From: JBBDYH01 sp040901795
GTDB lineage: Bacteria > Planctomycetota > Planctomycetia > Pirellulales > JALHPA01
Assembly (NCBI GenBank): GCA_040901795.1
Contig: JBBDYH010000102.1
Location: 1 to 21,278, forward strand
Direction: 5' to 3'
Length of the DNA stretch: 21,278 bases
The translations under genes were made by a program, and so were the position numbers. Below the pieces are notes generated by a model. That model had not been told where the DNA came from, did no database searches, and was given only the letters and a program-made list of their open reading frames with translations. Positions 6,832 through 12,894 of this stretch are shown in pieces (the first letter of the stretch is position 1; each line of letters starts with the position of its first letter).

Positions 6832-7824
6832 ATGCAACGGGTTCTCGCCGCGGCGGTGATGGCCGCCTTGGTCTTTGGCGGGTGGCACTTCTTTCAGAAG
6901 TACCAGTTCAAGGGCCTGGACAACGTGCGCATTGAGCCGCGGGCGGGCGCGGGTTCTGCCGGGAGCGCTAGCGAGGCAGGACACGCGGTTGCGGACTACG
7001 GCGGCACGATCAAGATCGCGTCGTTCAACATCCAAATCTTGGGACGCTCGAAGATCGCCCAACGGCGAGTAATGGACGTTCTCTCCGATGTGATTCGGCG
7101 GTTCGACGTGATCGCCATTCAAGAGGTCCGCGCCAATACCGACGACATCTTACCGCGCTTCATCGAGACGATTAACTCCGGAGGGCGAAAATATGATTAT
7201 CTAATCGGCCCGCGACTCGGTCGCAGCTCGAGCAAGGAGCAGTACGCGTTCGTCTACGACACGGCCACGATCGAGGTTGACCGCACCGCGATGTATACCG
7301 TCGAGGACCGCGCCGATCTCTTGCACCGCGAGCCGCTGGTGGGGTCATTTCGCGTCCGCGGGCCGCCGGCCAGCGAGGCGTTCACATTTACGTTGGTGAA
7401 CGTTCACACCGATCCGGATGAGGTGCCGCAGGAAGTCGCGGCGTTGGCCCAGGTGTACACGGCGGTCCGCAACGATGGCCGCGGCGAGGACGATGTGATC
7501 CTCGTGGGCGACCTGAATGCCGACGAGCAGAACTTTGGACCGCTCGGGCAACTGCCGAATATTACCTGGGCGATCTCGGGTGTGCCGACCAACACGCGGG
7601 GCAACCGCACCTACGACAACCTCTTGTTCCATCGCGCGGCGACCAGCGAGTTCACAGGACTAACCGGCGTGGTCGATCTGATGCGCGATTATCAGCTCAC
7701 CCTCGATGCGGCGCTGGAAGTATCGGACCACTTGCCGGTCTGGGCGCAGTTCAGCGTGCTTGAAGGAGGGCAGGTCGGACGTGTGGCGGAGCGCGTAGGC
7801 ACGAGAGCCTCTGGAGTGCGATGA
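6832..7824 (+). CDS. Endonuclease/exonuclease/phosphatase (DNase I-like) family protein, membrane-anchored or exported
   Basis: The 330-residue product begins MQRVLAAAVMAALVFGGWHF, one N-terminal hydrophobic segment that could be an anchor or signal peptide. The rest is therefore probably outside the cytoplasm. The EEP fold follows from about residue 60, with all catalytic landmarks: SFNIQILG with Asn66, IAIQEVR with the metal-binding Glu98, LVNVHTDPD with His192, VGDLNAD with Asp227 and Asn229, and the terminal SDHLPVW with Asp299 and His300. Relatives cleave DNA or RNA or hydrolyse phosphodiesters, and the substrate cannot be chosen here. ATG 6832 is preceded by GGGAGGGG with good spacing, so the 40-codon upstream extension of the frame is rejected. 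The last codons and the stop lie inside repeat family A copy 2, so the C-terminal SGVR residues are repeat-encoded. Confidence 0.92.
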   Translation: MQRVLAAAVMAALVFGGWHFFQKYQFKGLDNVRIEPRAGAGSAGSASEAGHAVADYGGTIKIASFNIQILGRSKIAQRRVMDVLSDVIRRFDVIAIQEVRANTDDILPRFIETINSGGRKYDYLIGPRLGRSSSKEQYAFVYDTATIEVDRTAMYTVEDRADLLHREPLVGSFRVRGPPASEAFTFTLVNVHTDPDEVPQEVAALAQVYTAVRNDGRGEDDVILVGDLNADEQNFGPLGQLPNITWAISGVPTNTRGNRTYDNLLFHRAATSEFTGLTGVVDLMRDYQLTLDAALEVSDHLPVWAQFSVLEGGQVGRVAERVGTRASGVR

Positions 7825-7913
7825 CTCGTCATTGCTTTCTTTTTCAAAATGGCGTTGCACGGCAAGTGACGGCCGTATTGAAATCCAAAGCGGCGACAAG
7901 TCGCCGCACTCCA
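7812..7913. repeat. Twin-hairpin palindromic repeat, family A, copy 2
   Basis: This is a 102-bp element with inverted ends: TGGAGTGCGATGACTCGTCA on the left and CGGCGACAAGTCGCCGCACT plus CCA on the right. It is homologous to 2299-2420. It fills the space between two convergent genes, supplies the TGA stop of the upstream one (7822-7824), and ends 6 bases before the stop codon of the gene on the other strand. It is well placed to act as a bidirectional terminator. The two copies swap arm variants: GCGATGAC-type on one side and GCGGCGAC-type on the other, in opposite order. Confidence 0.88.
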
Positions 7914-7919
7914 AGGGAC

Positions 7920-9518
7920 CTACTTCGTGAGTCGCTTGCCAAAAGTGATCCGTCCGTCCTGCGGCCGGTAGAAATCCGGCACGTTGCCAACAACCATGAA
8001 GCCGGCCCGCTCATAGAACTCGCGAGTCTTATCGTACATCGATGACGAAGACGTCTCGGCCAAGAGCCACCTCGCATCGGCTTGCCGGAGCAACCGCTCG
8101 ATTTCAACAAGCAGAGCCCGACCGACGCCGCGACCTTGGCAGCTTGGATGGACTGCGATCCAGTACAGGTCGTAAGTCGCGTCGGTCAGCGGTACGCGGC
8201 CATGGCAGGACCAGCCGACCGACTGACCATCGGCTTCCGCGACCAGAACGCGGTAATGGCCGGTAACGCCATCGCGAAGCGCTTCATCCAGTAGCTCGCC
8301 TGCGATTTGGATTTCGTCAGGGCGGAACATTTGGCAAGCGGCGAGGAGTTCCAACAGCGAGGTCCGGTCGAGCGCTTCGAGTGCGCGTATACGAAGCCCC
8401 TGGGTGTCGCTTCTTTGGACAGCGCCGCTCGCGCGATTGGCATTAATCCCGCCCTTCCGGGCGGGGCTGCGACATGTCGGCCCGCCGGGCCTTTTATCGG
8501 GACATCGGATGGCTGCCGTCTCGACAAGCCGCAACGCGAAATCGTCGTGTGCGATTCCCGCCGCGGCAAGCGCCCGGGCGAATCCGGCCGACGGCGCCAG
8601 GTCGGGATTGGCGTTCACCTCCAGAACATAGACGCCGCCGTTAGCAGTAACGCGCAGATCAACGCGCGCATAGTCACGACAGCCGGTGGCCCGAAAGGCG
8701 GCTAGCGCGGTTTCCTGAATGCTAGCCGCAATCAAGTCATCGACCGCGGCCGGGCAGCGCACCGGCGTACCGCGATAGCCCGCGCTGTTCTCGGTCCACT
8801 TGCTGTGATACGTCACAATTGGCCAAGGGAACTGCTCACCTGTTTGAAACTCAATCTCCGCGAGCGGTAGCACCACAGGATCGGGCAGAGCAATCACGCC
8901 CACGTTGAATTCTCGCCCATCGAGGTACTGCTCAACGAGCACGTCGCCATAGCGCGTTTGCAGCTCCTCGACCTTTTCCACCAGGTTGTCCCAATCGCTG
9001 ACGACGCTCCGCTCGTCAATTCCCAGACTGGCATCCTCGGCTGCGGGTTTGACGAAGAGCCGCGTTTCAGACAGCGCTTGTTGAAGTTTATCTCCGTTGG
9101 ATGATCTCCGCAGGCCTTCATCTCGGCGGATGATCCAATACGGCGCCGTGGGTACTCCGCCGGCGACAAGCACCTGTTTAGTCCGGCATTTGTCACGGAC
9201 CAGGGCGAGACACTCAGGCGAAGAGCCGGTGTATGGCAGGGCTATCAGCTCGAGCACGCCAGCAACGTACGCCTCCCCGCTCGAATGGCCGCCAAAACCT
9301 TCGCAGAAGTTCACGACGACGTCCGGCTGCTCGCTCGTGAGCCGCTCCATGAGTTGCGCGATCGACCGCCCCAAACCAATCCGCCGGACCTCGTGCCCCG
9401 CGTTCCCCAGCGCCGCTGCAAACGCCGCGACCGACTCCAGCACGCCGGCTTCCGAGGCGTAGTCAGGATGATCCGCGGCGAGCGTCGGTTCGTTGTAGAG
9501 GATTGCGATGCGAGGCAT
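7920..9518 (-). CDS. ATP-grasp ligase (D-Ala-D-Ala ligase-like) fused to GNAT acetyltransferase
   Basis: The 532-residue product has two domains. Residues 1-335 form an ATP-grasp ligase related to D-Ala-D-Ala ligase: N-terminal MPRIAILYNEPTLA, FCEGFGG (71-77), nucleotide-binding LFVKPAAEDASLG (154-166), VLVEQYLDGREFNVGVI (193-209) and the metal-binding ARVDLR / LEVNANPDLAPSAGF (284-313). Residues about 375-532 form a GNAT domain with the acetyl-CoA motif VHPSCQGRGVGRALL (456-470) and TREFYERAGF (498-507). The linker at 343-362 is encoded by a family B repeat in frame. ATP-grasp enzymes of this group form amide bonds through acyl phosphates, and GNATs acylate amines. Substrates are unknown. 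ATG 9518 was chosen because the 20 codons upstream come from a tandem repeat. It is the last gene of an operon after kamA and another ATP-grasp gene. Confidence 0.93.
   Translation of the reverse strand: MPRIAILYNEPTLAADHPDYASEAGVLESVAAFAAALGNAGHEVRRIGLGRSIAQLMERLTSEQPDVVVNFCEGFGGHSSGEAYVAGVLELIALPYTGSSPECLALVRDKCRTKQVLVAGGVPTAPYWIIRRDEGLRRSSNGDKLQQALSETRLFVKPAAEDASLGIDERSVVSDWDNLVEKVEELQTRYGDVLVEQYLDGREFNVGVIALPDPVVLPLAEIEFQTGEQFPWPIVTYHSKWTENSAGYRGTPVRCPAAVDDLIAASIQETALAAFRATGCRDYARVDLRVTANGGVYVLEVNANPDLAPSAGFARALAAAGIAHDDFALRLVETAAIRCPDKRPGGPTCRSPARKGGINANRASGAVQRSDTQGLRIRALEALDRTSLLELLAACQMFRPDEIQIAGELLDEALRDGVTGHYRVLVAEADGQSVGWSCHGRVPLTDATYDLYWIAVHPSCQGRGVGRALLVEIERLLRQADARWLLAETSSSSMYDKTREFYERAGFMVVGNVPDFYRPQDGRITFGKRLTK
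8431..8492 (-). repeat. Family B repeat inserted in frame inside the ATP-grasp/GNAT gene
   Basis: Read on the minus strand, the stretch is GGCCCGGCGGGCCGACATG, then AGCCCCGCCCGGAAGGGCGG, then an ATTAATGCCAATCGCG-like end. It aligns with the non-coding copy at 12661-12720 (GGCCCGGAGGGCCGACATG, AGCCCTGCCCGTCAGGGCAG, then GATGCCAACGCC). It encodes RPGGPTCRSPARKGGINAN, residues 343-361, exactly between the ligase and acetyltransferase domains, with no stop or frameshift. Confidence 0.85.
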
Positions 9519-9538
9519 GTTGCGAGAAGCAGAAATGA

Positions 9539-9563
9539 CCAATGTCCAATGTCCAATGTCCAA
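9539..9563. repeat. Tandem 7-bp repeat (CCAATGT, about 3.6 copies)
   Basis: The unit CCAATGT is repeated with no errors. On the minus strand it would encode DIGHWTLV if the upstream ATG of the fusion gene were used. This is why the later ATG at 9518 was chosen as the start. Confidence 0.9.
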
Positions 9564-9573
9564 CTGCCGAGTC

Positions 9574-9676
9574 GTCATCCTGAGCGAAGCGAAGGATCTC
9601 TTGCGTGTTCGGCGAGATGCTTCGCTGCGCTCAGCATGACTGTTAGGCCCAGATGTTTCGCTGCGCTCGGCATGAC
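9574..9676. repeat. Palindromic repeat family C, two half-units plus a decayed third
   Basis: The half-units are ATCCTGAGCGAAGCGAAGGAT and, in inverted orientation, ATGCTTCGCTGCGCTCAGCAT, followed by a third, ATGTTTCGCTGCGCTCGGCAT. Each half-unit can fold on itself. A second copy with the half-units in the other order is at 20718-20784. Words of this kind (GAGCGAAGCGAAGGATCT) are widespread in unrelated bacterial genomes. The repeat sits in the 191-bp gap between the two ATP-grasp genes of one operon, where it could affect transcription or message stability. Confidence 0.9.
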
Positions 9677-9709
9677 GTGGATGACGCCTCGTTGGTCATT
9701 ATTGTTTCG

Positions 9710-10765
9710 TCATCCGTCATTCAATCCATATCGTTCAACCGCCGCCGCCAGGATCCGCCGCAGCAGCTCACGGTGCTCAATGCCCAGCGCGCCGGCCAGA
9801 AGGACGAGATCGCTCCAGTCTGGCGCCAGGCCAGGCAACGGGTTGGCCTCGATGAAATACGGCACGCCGCCGCGCAGTCGGAAGTCGATCCGCGCCACGT
9901 CGCGGCAGCCTAGAGCCTTGTACGCCGCCAGCGCCGCCTGCTCAACTGCCGCGGTAACGGCTGTGCCAAGCTTAGCAGGGCATTCGTAACGGACGCGGTC
10001 GCTGAACTCGCGCTTCATTTCCAGACTATAGACGAAGTGCTTCACGTCGCTGCGCGGCACGACGCGCATCACGCCCAAGACTTGCGGCGGCGCGTTGCCC
10101 AGCACGCCGACGGTCAGCTCTTCGCCGTCGATAAACTCTTCGACGAGAATCGGCTGCTGATACGCTGAGAGCAACTCTTCGACGACATTGGCAACCGCGG
10201 CCCGGTCCTCAATCAGGCACTTATTCAGCACGCCTTTGCTGGAGCCTTCGAAAGCCGGCTTGGCAATGAGGGGCAGCCGGAGCGAATCCAGCGTTATCGG
10301 GGGACTTACATCCCCCGCTCGCCGTTCTGAACCCTGAACCCTGAACCCTGAACCCTCAACGACCACTCCCCGCGGCACCGCTACCCCTGCCGCCGCGACG
10401 ACGGTTTTGGCCAGTGGCTTGTCGAGCGCCACGGCCAACGTCAGCGGGTCGGAACCGGTATGGGGAATGCCGAGCATTTCGAGCACCGCGGGCACTCGCG
10501 CTTCGCGCGAGCGGGCCACGCCGGTCCCCTCGGCCATGTTGAAGACCAGATCGGGTCGTCCCGGCGCGCCGGGATTCAACAGCCGCCGCAAAAGCGGATC
10601 GCCGTCGCCGAGCAATTCGACGTCGTGGCCGAGGGAGCGCAACGCGTTGGCGATCGCCTCGATCGTCTCGGGCGAATCAAACTCTTCCTCGGCGTCGCCG
10701 GCCAGCCCTATTTGCGGCGCGCTGCGCTCCGCCGAGCGTACGTTATAAGTGAAGCCAAGCCGCAC
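9710..10765 (-). CDS. D-Ala-D-Ala ligase-like ATP-grasp enzyme
   Basis: The 351-residue product has the length and motif order of the D-Ala-D-Ala ligase family: N-terminal MRLGFTYNVRSAE, VFNMAEG (74-80), GIPHTGSDPLTLAVALDK (99-116), ATP-binding LIAKPAFEGSSKGV (166-179), ILVEEFIDGEELTVGVL (206-222), and metal-binding ARIDFR / FIEANPLPGLAP (291-315). It should use ATP to join an amino acid carboxylate to an amine. It is probably not the cell-wall Ddl, because it sits with an aminomutase and a second ligase, away from mur genes. The GTG start lies 3 bp after the kamA stop, with GAGG 7 bases upstream inside the kamA end, so translation is probably coupled. Residues about 138-156 are encoded by repeat sequence in the variable loop before the ATP-binding lysine strand. 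Confidence 0.93.
   Translation of the reverse strand: MRLGFTYNVRSAERSAPQIGLAGDAEEEFDSPETIEAIANALRSLGHDVELLGDGDPLLRRLLNPGAPGRPDLVFNMAEGTGVARSREARVPAVLEMLGIPHTGSDPLTLAVALDKPLAKTVVAAAGVAVPRGVVVEGSGFRVQGSERRAGDVSPPITLDSLRLPLIAKPAFEGSSKGVLNKCLIEDRAAVANVVEELLSAYQQPILVEEFIDGEELTVGVLGNAPPQVLGVMRVVPRSDVKHFVYSLEMKREFSDRVRYECPAKLGTAVTAAVEQAALAAYKALGCRDVARIDFRLRGGVPYFIEANPLPGLAPDWSDLVLLAGALGIEHRELLRRILAAAVERYGLNDG
10298..10360 (-). repeat. Repeat sequence inserted in frame in the ATP-grasp gene
   Basis: On the + strand this stretch is a perfect 7-bp stem, CGGGGGA (10298-10304) with TCCCCCG (10311-10317) and loop CTTACA. It is followed by CTGAACC repeated four times from 10327, ending at CTCAAC. The same heptamer, read as GGGTTCA, recurs in non-coding DNA at 20642-20693. 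Within the gene it encodes EGSGFRVQGSERRAGDVSPP without breaking the frame. Confidence 0.85.
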
Positions 10766-10768
10766 GCA

Positions 10769-12421
10769 CTAACCTCGCTTCTTTGCGGCCACAGCGACAG
10801 TGACCGCCTTGCCATTCGTGGCTCCGCCTCCGATCAGCGGCCGAGTCGGATGGCTGGTTGCGGGTATCGGGGCTGGAAGGGGTAGCTTCGATTTGCGACC
10901 ATTCCCCGCAGTCCGACTCTTCCCGCTGTCATGGCGTCCATTGGTGGTTTCGCCAAGGGCCCTACCAAGCGGAACGGCCGTCTTCCCATTCGCCGGCTTT
11001 CGCGTAACCATAGCACCATTTCGCGCCGGCGATCCGACCGCGGTCGCTTCCGCCGCCACTACGGCCAACAGCTTTTTCTTGCGGCGCTCGTGACGCGGGT
11101 TGTCGGCCGGCACCAGCGGCTTACCGTCGCCGCTGAGCAGCTTGCTCACGCCGACAGATTCGACCGGCTTGGCCGCCACTGGCTTGTCCTCGGGCGCATA
11201 GCGAAAGATCATGCCCTCGTAGTTGCGCAGGATCACCGCGTCGTCCGACGACGAGAGCATGTAATTCGGCATGACCGGTATTTTCCCGGCGCCGTGCAAC
11301 CCGTCGACGACGTAGGTCGGCACGCCGAGTCCCGAGACATGGCCCCGCAGACCCTCGATGATCTCAATACCCTTCCAGACGGAGGTCCGAAAGTGTCCCG
11401 CGCCGGTGACCGGGTCGCAGTGGAAGACGTAATACGGGCGGACCTTGATCCGCAATAGACCGCGGACCAGCTCCCGCATCGTCGTTACCGAGTCGTTGAC
11501 GCCCTTCATGAGCACCGAATGGTTGTTCACCGGCATGCCGGCGTTGACCAGGTTGCGGCAGGCGAGCGTCGCCTCGGGCGTGATTTCGACGGGATGATTG
11601 AAGTGCGTCTGAATCCAGACCTTTTCGACGCTCGCCAGCAGATCGACCAACTCCGGATCGAACAGCCGCTGGGGCAACGTAACCGGAACCCGCGTGCCCA
11701 CGCGGATCACATCGACATGCTCGATGGCGGCCAGCTCCTGCAAAAACCAGCGCAGCTTGGCCACCGGCAACGTCAGCGGGTCGCCGCCTGACAAGATCAC
11801 ATCGTGGATCGCCGGCGTTTGGCGGACGTACTCGACCATCCGCTCTTCGTCGCGGCTTGGCGCGTCCCAGCCCTCGCGGTCCATGGTGACGCGCTTCCGC
11901 GTGCAAAAGCGGCAGTACATGCTGCAAACCGGCGTCGTAATCAATAGCGCCCGATCCGGATAGCGGTGCGTCACACCGGGCACGGGCGAGTCCTGGTCCT
12001 CCTCCAAGGGGTCGTCGAATTCGACGCCGGAGAGGTTGGTCTCCTCCTTCGACGAGGGAACCGATTGCAGGCGGATCGGATCCCATGGGTCGTCCACGTC
12101 GATCAGCGAGAAGTAATAGGGCGGAATCGCGGTGCGGTACTTGGATTCCAGGCCCCGCAGGGCGACGATTTCGTCATCCGGCAAGGGAAGCAGGGCCGCG
12201 AGCTGGTCGGTCGTGCGGATCGCATGCTGGCGCTGCCACCGCCAATCGTTCCACTGCTGGTCGGGAACTTCGGCCCAGGCCGGGTGCCGCTTGCCAGGTG
12301 CCAGGTTTTGCGAAAGAGATGAGAGTCTAGAAGTCCGTGGGCGACTGGGAGGCTCCTCGGCCTCGCCAAGCATCGTGCCGCTGGGCGAGGCCACAATCGA
12401 ACCGGCGTTTTCGTCGTTCAT
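10769..12421 (-). CDS. kamA: KamA-family lysine 2,3-aminomutase (radical SAM, PLP-dependent)
   Basis: The 550-residue product is predicted to convert L-lysine to beta-lysine with a [4Fe-4S] cluster, S-adenosylmethionine and PLP. Landmarks are the N-terminal WNDWRWQRQHAI (57-68), the radical-SAM cluster CSMYCRFC (Cys166, 170, 173), LSGGDPL (210-216), HFNHPVEI (273-280), YYVFHCD with Asp336, VPTYVVDG with Asp373, and GAGKIPVMPNY with the PLP lysine Lys380. In the clostridial enzyme Asp293, Asp330 and Lys337 have these roles. The spacings (37 and 7) are identical here, which favours lysine over glutamate as substrate. The catalytic core ends near residue 408, a normal length. A low-complexity Ala/Lys/Gly/Pro tail of about 142 residues is extra. 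ATG 12421 is chosen, but a GTG at 12454 in frame is possible. It is the first gene of an operon with two ATP-grasp genes. Confidence 0.93.
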   Translation of the reverse strand: MNDENAGSIVASPSGTMLGEAEEPPSRPRTSRLSSLSQNLAPGKRHPAWAEVPDQQWNDWRWQRQHAIRTTDQLAALLPLPDDEIVALRGLESKYRTAIPPYYFSLIDVDDPWDPIRLQSVPSSKEETNLSGVEFDDPLEEDQDSPVPGVTHRYPDRALLITTPVCSMYCRFCTRKRVTMDREGWDAPSRDEERMVEYVRQTPAIHDVILSGGDPLTLPVAKLRWFLQELAAIEHVDVIRVGTRVPVTLPQRLFDPELVDLLASVEKVWIQTHFNHPVEITPEATLACRNLVNAGMPVNNHSVLMKGVNDSVTTMRELVRGLLRIKVRPYYVFHCDPVTGAGHFRTSVWKGIEIIEGLRGHVSGLGVPTYVVDGLHGAGKIPVMPNYMLSSSDDAVILRNYEGMIFRYAPEDKPVAAKPVESVGVSKLLSGDGKPLVPADNPRHERRKKKLLAVVAAEATAVGSPARNGAMVTRKPANGKTAVPLGRALGETTNGRHDSGKSRTAGNGRKSKLPLPAPIPATSHPTRPLIGGGATNGKAVTVAVAAKKRG

Positions 12422-12503
12422 TTTGAGAGGGCGAAAGCCTCCTCCGTTGGACACAAAACGGCCTCGAATTCCATTTCACCGAGGCCACGCGAATCCGCGG
12501 TAT

Positions 12504-12522
12504 ATACCACCACGGTGGGTAT
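12504..12522. promoter_or_regulatory. Dyad that may be an operator in front of kamA
   Basis: ATACCACC (12504-12511) and GGTGGGTAT (12514-12522) form an inverted repeat with one unpaired base and a 2-base centre. It overlaps the candidate -10 of the minus-strand operon and lies about 83 bases before the kamA ATG. This is the usual place for a repressor site, but no regulator gene is nearby. Confidence 0.3.
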
Positions 12523-12660
12523 TCCGGCAAGCTGAGTTTGTTAGGTTGCGGCTTGAGCGACTTGTGTCAACGAGTCAATTCTAACGCGTTGTTTGCGTTG
12601 TCAATCTTTTCGGCATCCGATGACGCCAGAATGTTGAAAATTGTCTGCATGGCTTGGTTC

Positions 12661-12791
12661 AGGCCCGGAGGGCCGACATGCAATAGCCCTGCCCGTCAGG
12701 GCAGGGAACAACCGATGCCAACGCCTTGTCAGGTCCGGAGGACCGGCACTGCGGCGCATCTGTATCGGCCCTCGGGGCCTATTGCAGGGAA
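12661..12791. repeat. GC-rich palindromic repeat, family B, copy 3 (non-coding)
   Basis: The stretch contains GGCCCGGAGGGCCGACATGC, GCCCTGCCCGTCAGGGCAGG, GGTCCGGAGGACCGGC and GGCCCTCGGGGCC, a chain of short perfect or near-perfect palindromes. The first 60 bases align with the stretch inside the ATP-grasp/GNAT gene. Here it lies upstream of the DUF4139 gene and codes for nothing recognisable. Confidence 0.85.
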
Positions 12792-12894
12792 CTTTCTGCG
12801 CGGTTCGGGCGTCTAAAAGACCTACAATTAACAGTCTATTCGACGATTGGTCGCGGGACCTACTCGTGCGTCCCCAGAACAAGGAGCCCAGGCG

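Larger units (their letters stand above)
12422..12894. other. Divergent intergenic region between kamA and the DUF4139 gene
   Basis: The 473-base gap holds the control regions of two divergent genes and a repeat (12661-12791). On the minus strand, TTGCCG and TATATA are separated by 18 bases, near 12500-12530, and form a weak candidate kamA promoter. On the plus strand, TACAAT at 12823-12828 is a possible -10 box for the DUF4139 gene, without a clear -35. AAGGAG at 12881-12886 is its ribosome-binding site. No further gene was recognised. Confidence 0.5.

Noticed and set aside
7920..8569. Possibility that the GNAT part is a separate gene or a frameshifted neighbour
   Set aside because: The frame is continuous from the ATP-grasp domain through the repeat linker into the GNAT domain, with no stop and no good internal ribosome-binding site, so a fusion is the simpler reading.
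9539..9563. CRISPR array or regulatory iteron for the 7-bp tandem repeats
   Set aside because: The units abut without spacers, are too short for CRISPR, and no cas or replication gene is present.
9710..10765. Assignment as the cell-wall D-Ala-D-Ala ligase (ddl)
   Set aside because: It has the right fold, but its partners are an aminomutase and another ATP-grasp gene rather than mur or fts genes. The terminal motif EANPLPGLAP differs from the usual E-V-N-T-x-P-G.
11364..12086. A second minus-strand frame inside kamA
   Set aside because: It is an out-of-frame shadow; the kamA frame carries all catalytic motifs.
10769..12421. KamA-like EpmB (elongation factor P modification)
   Set aside because: EpmB is shorter and lacks the WNDWRWQ-type N-terminus. 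No efp or epmA gene is nearby.
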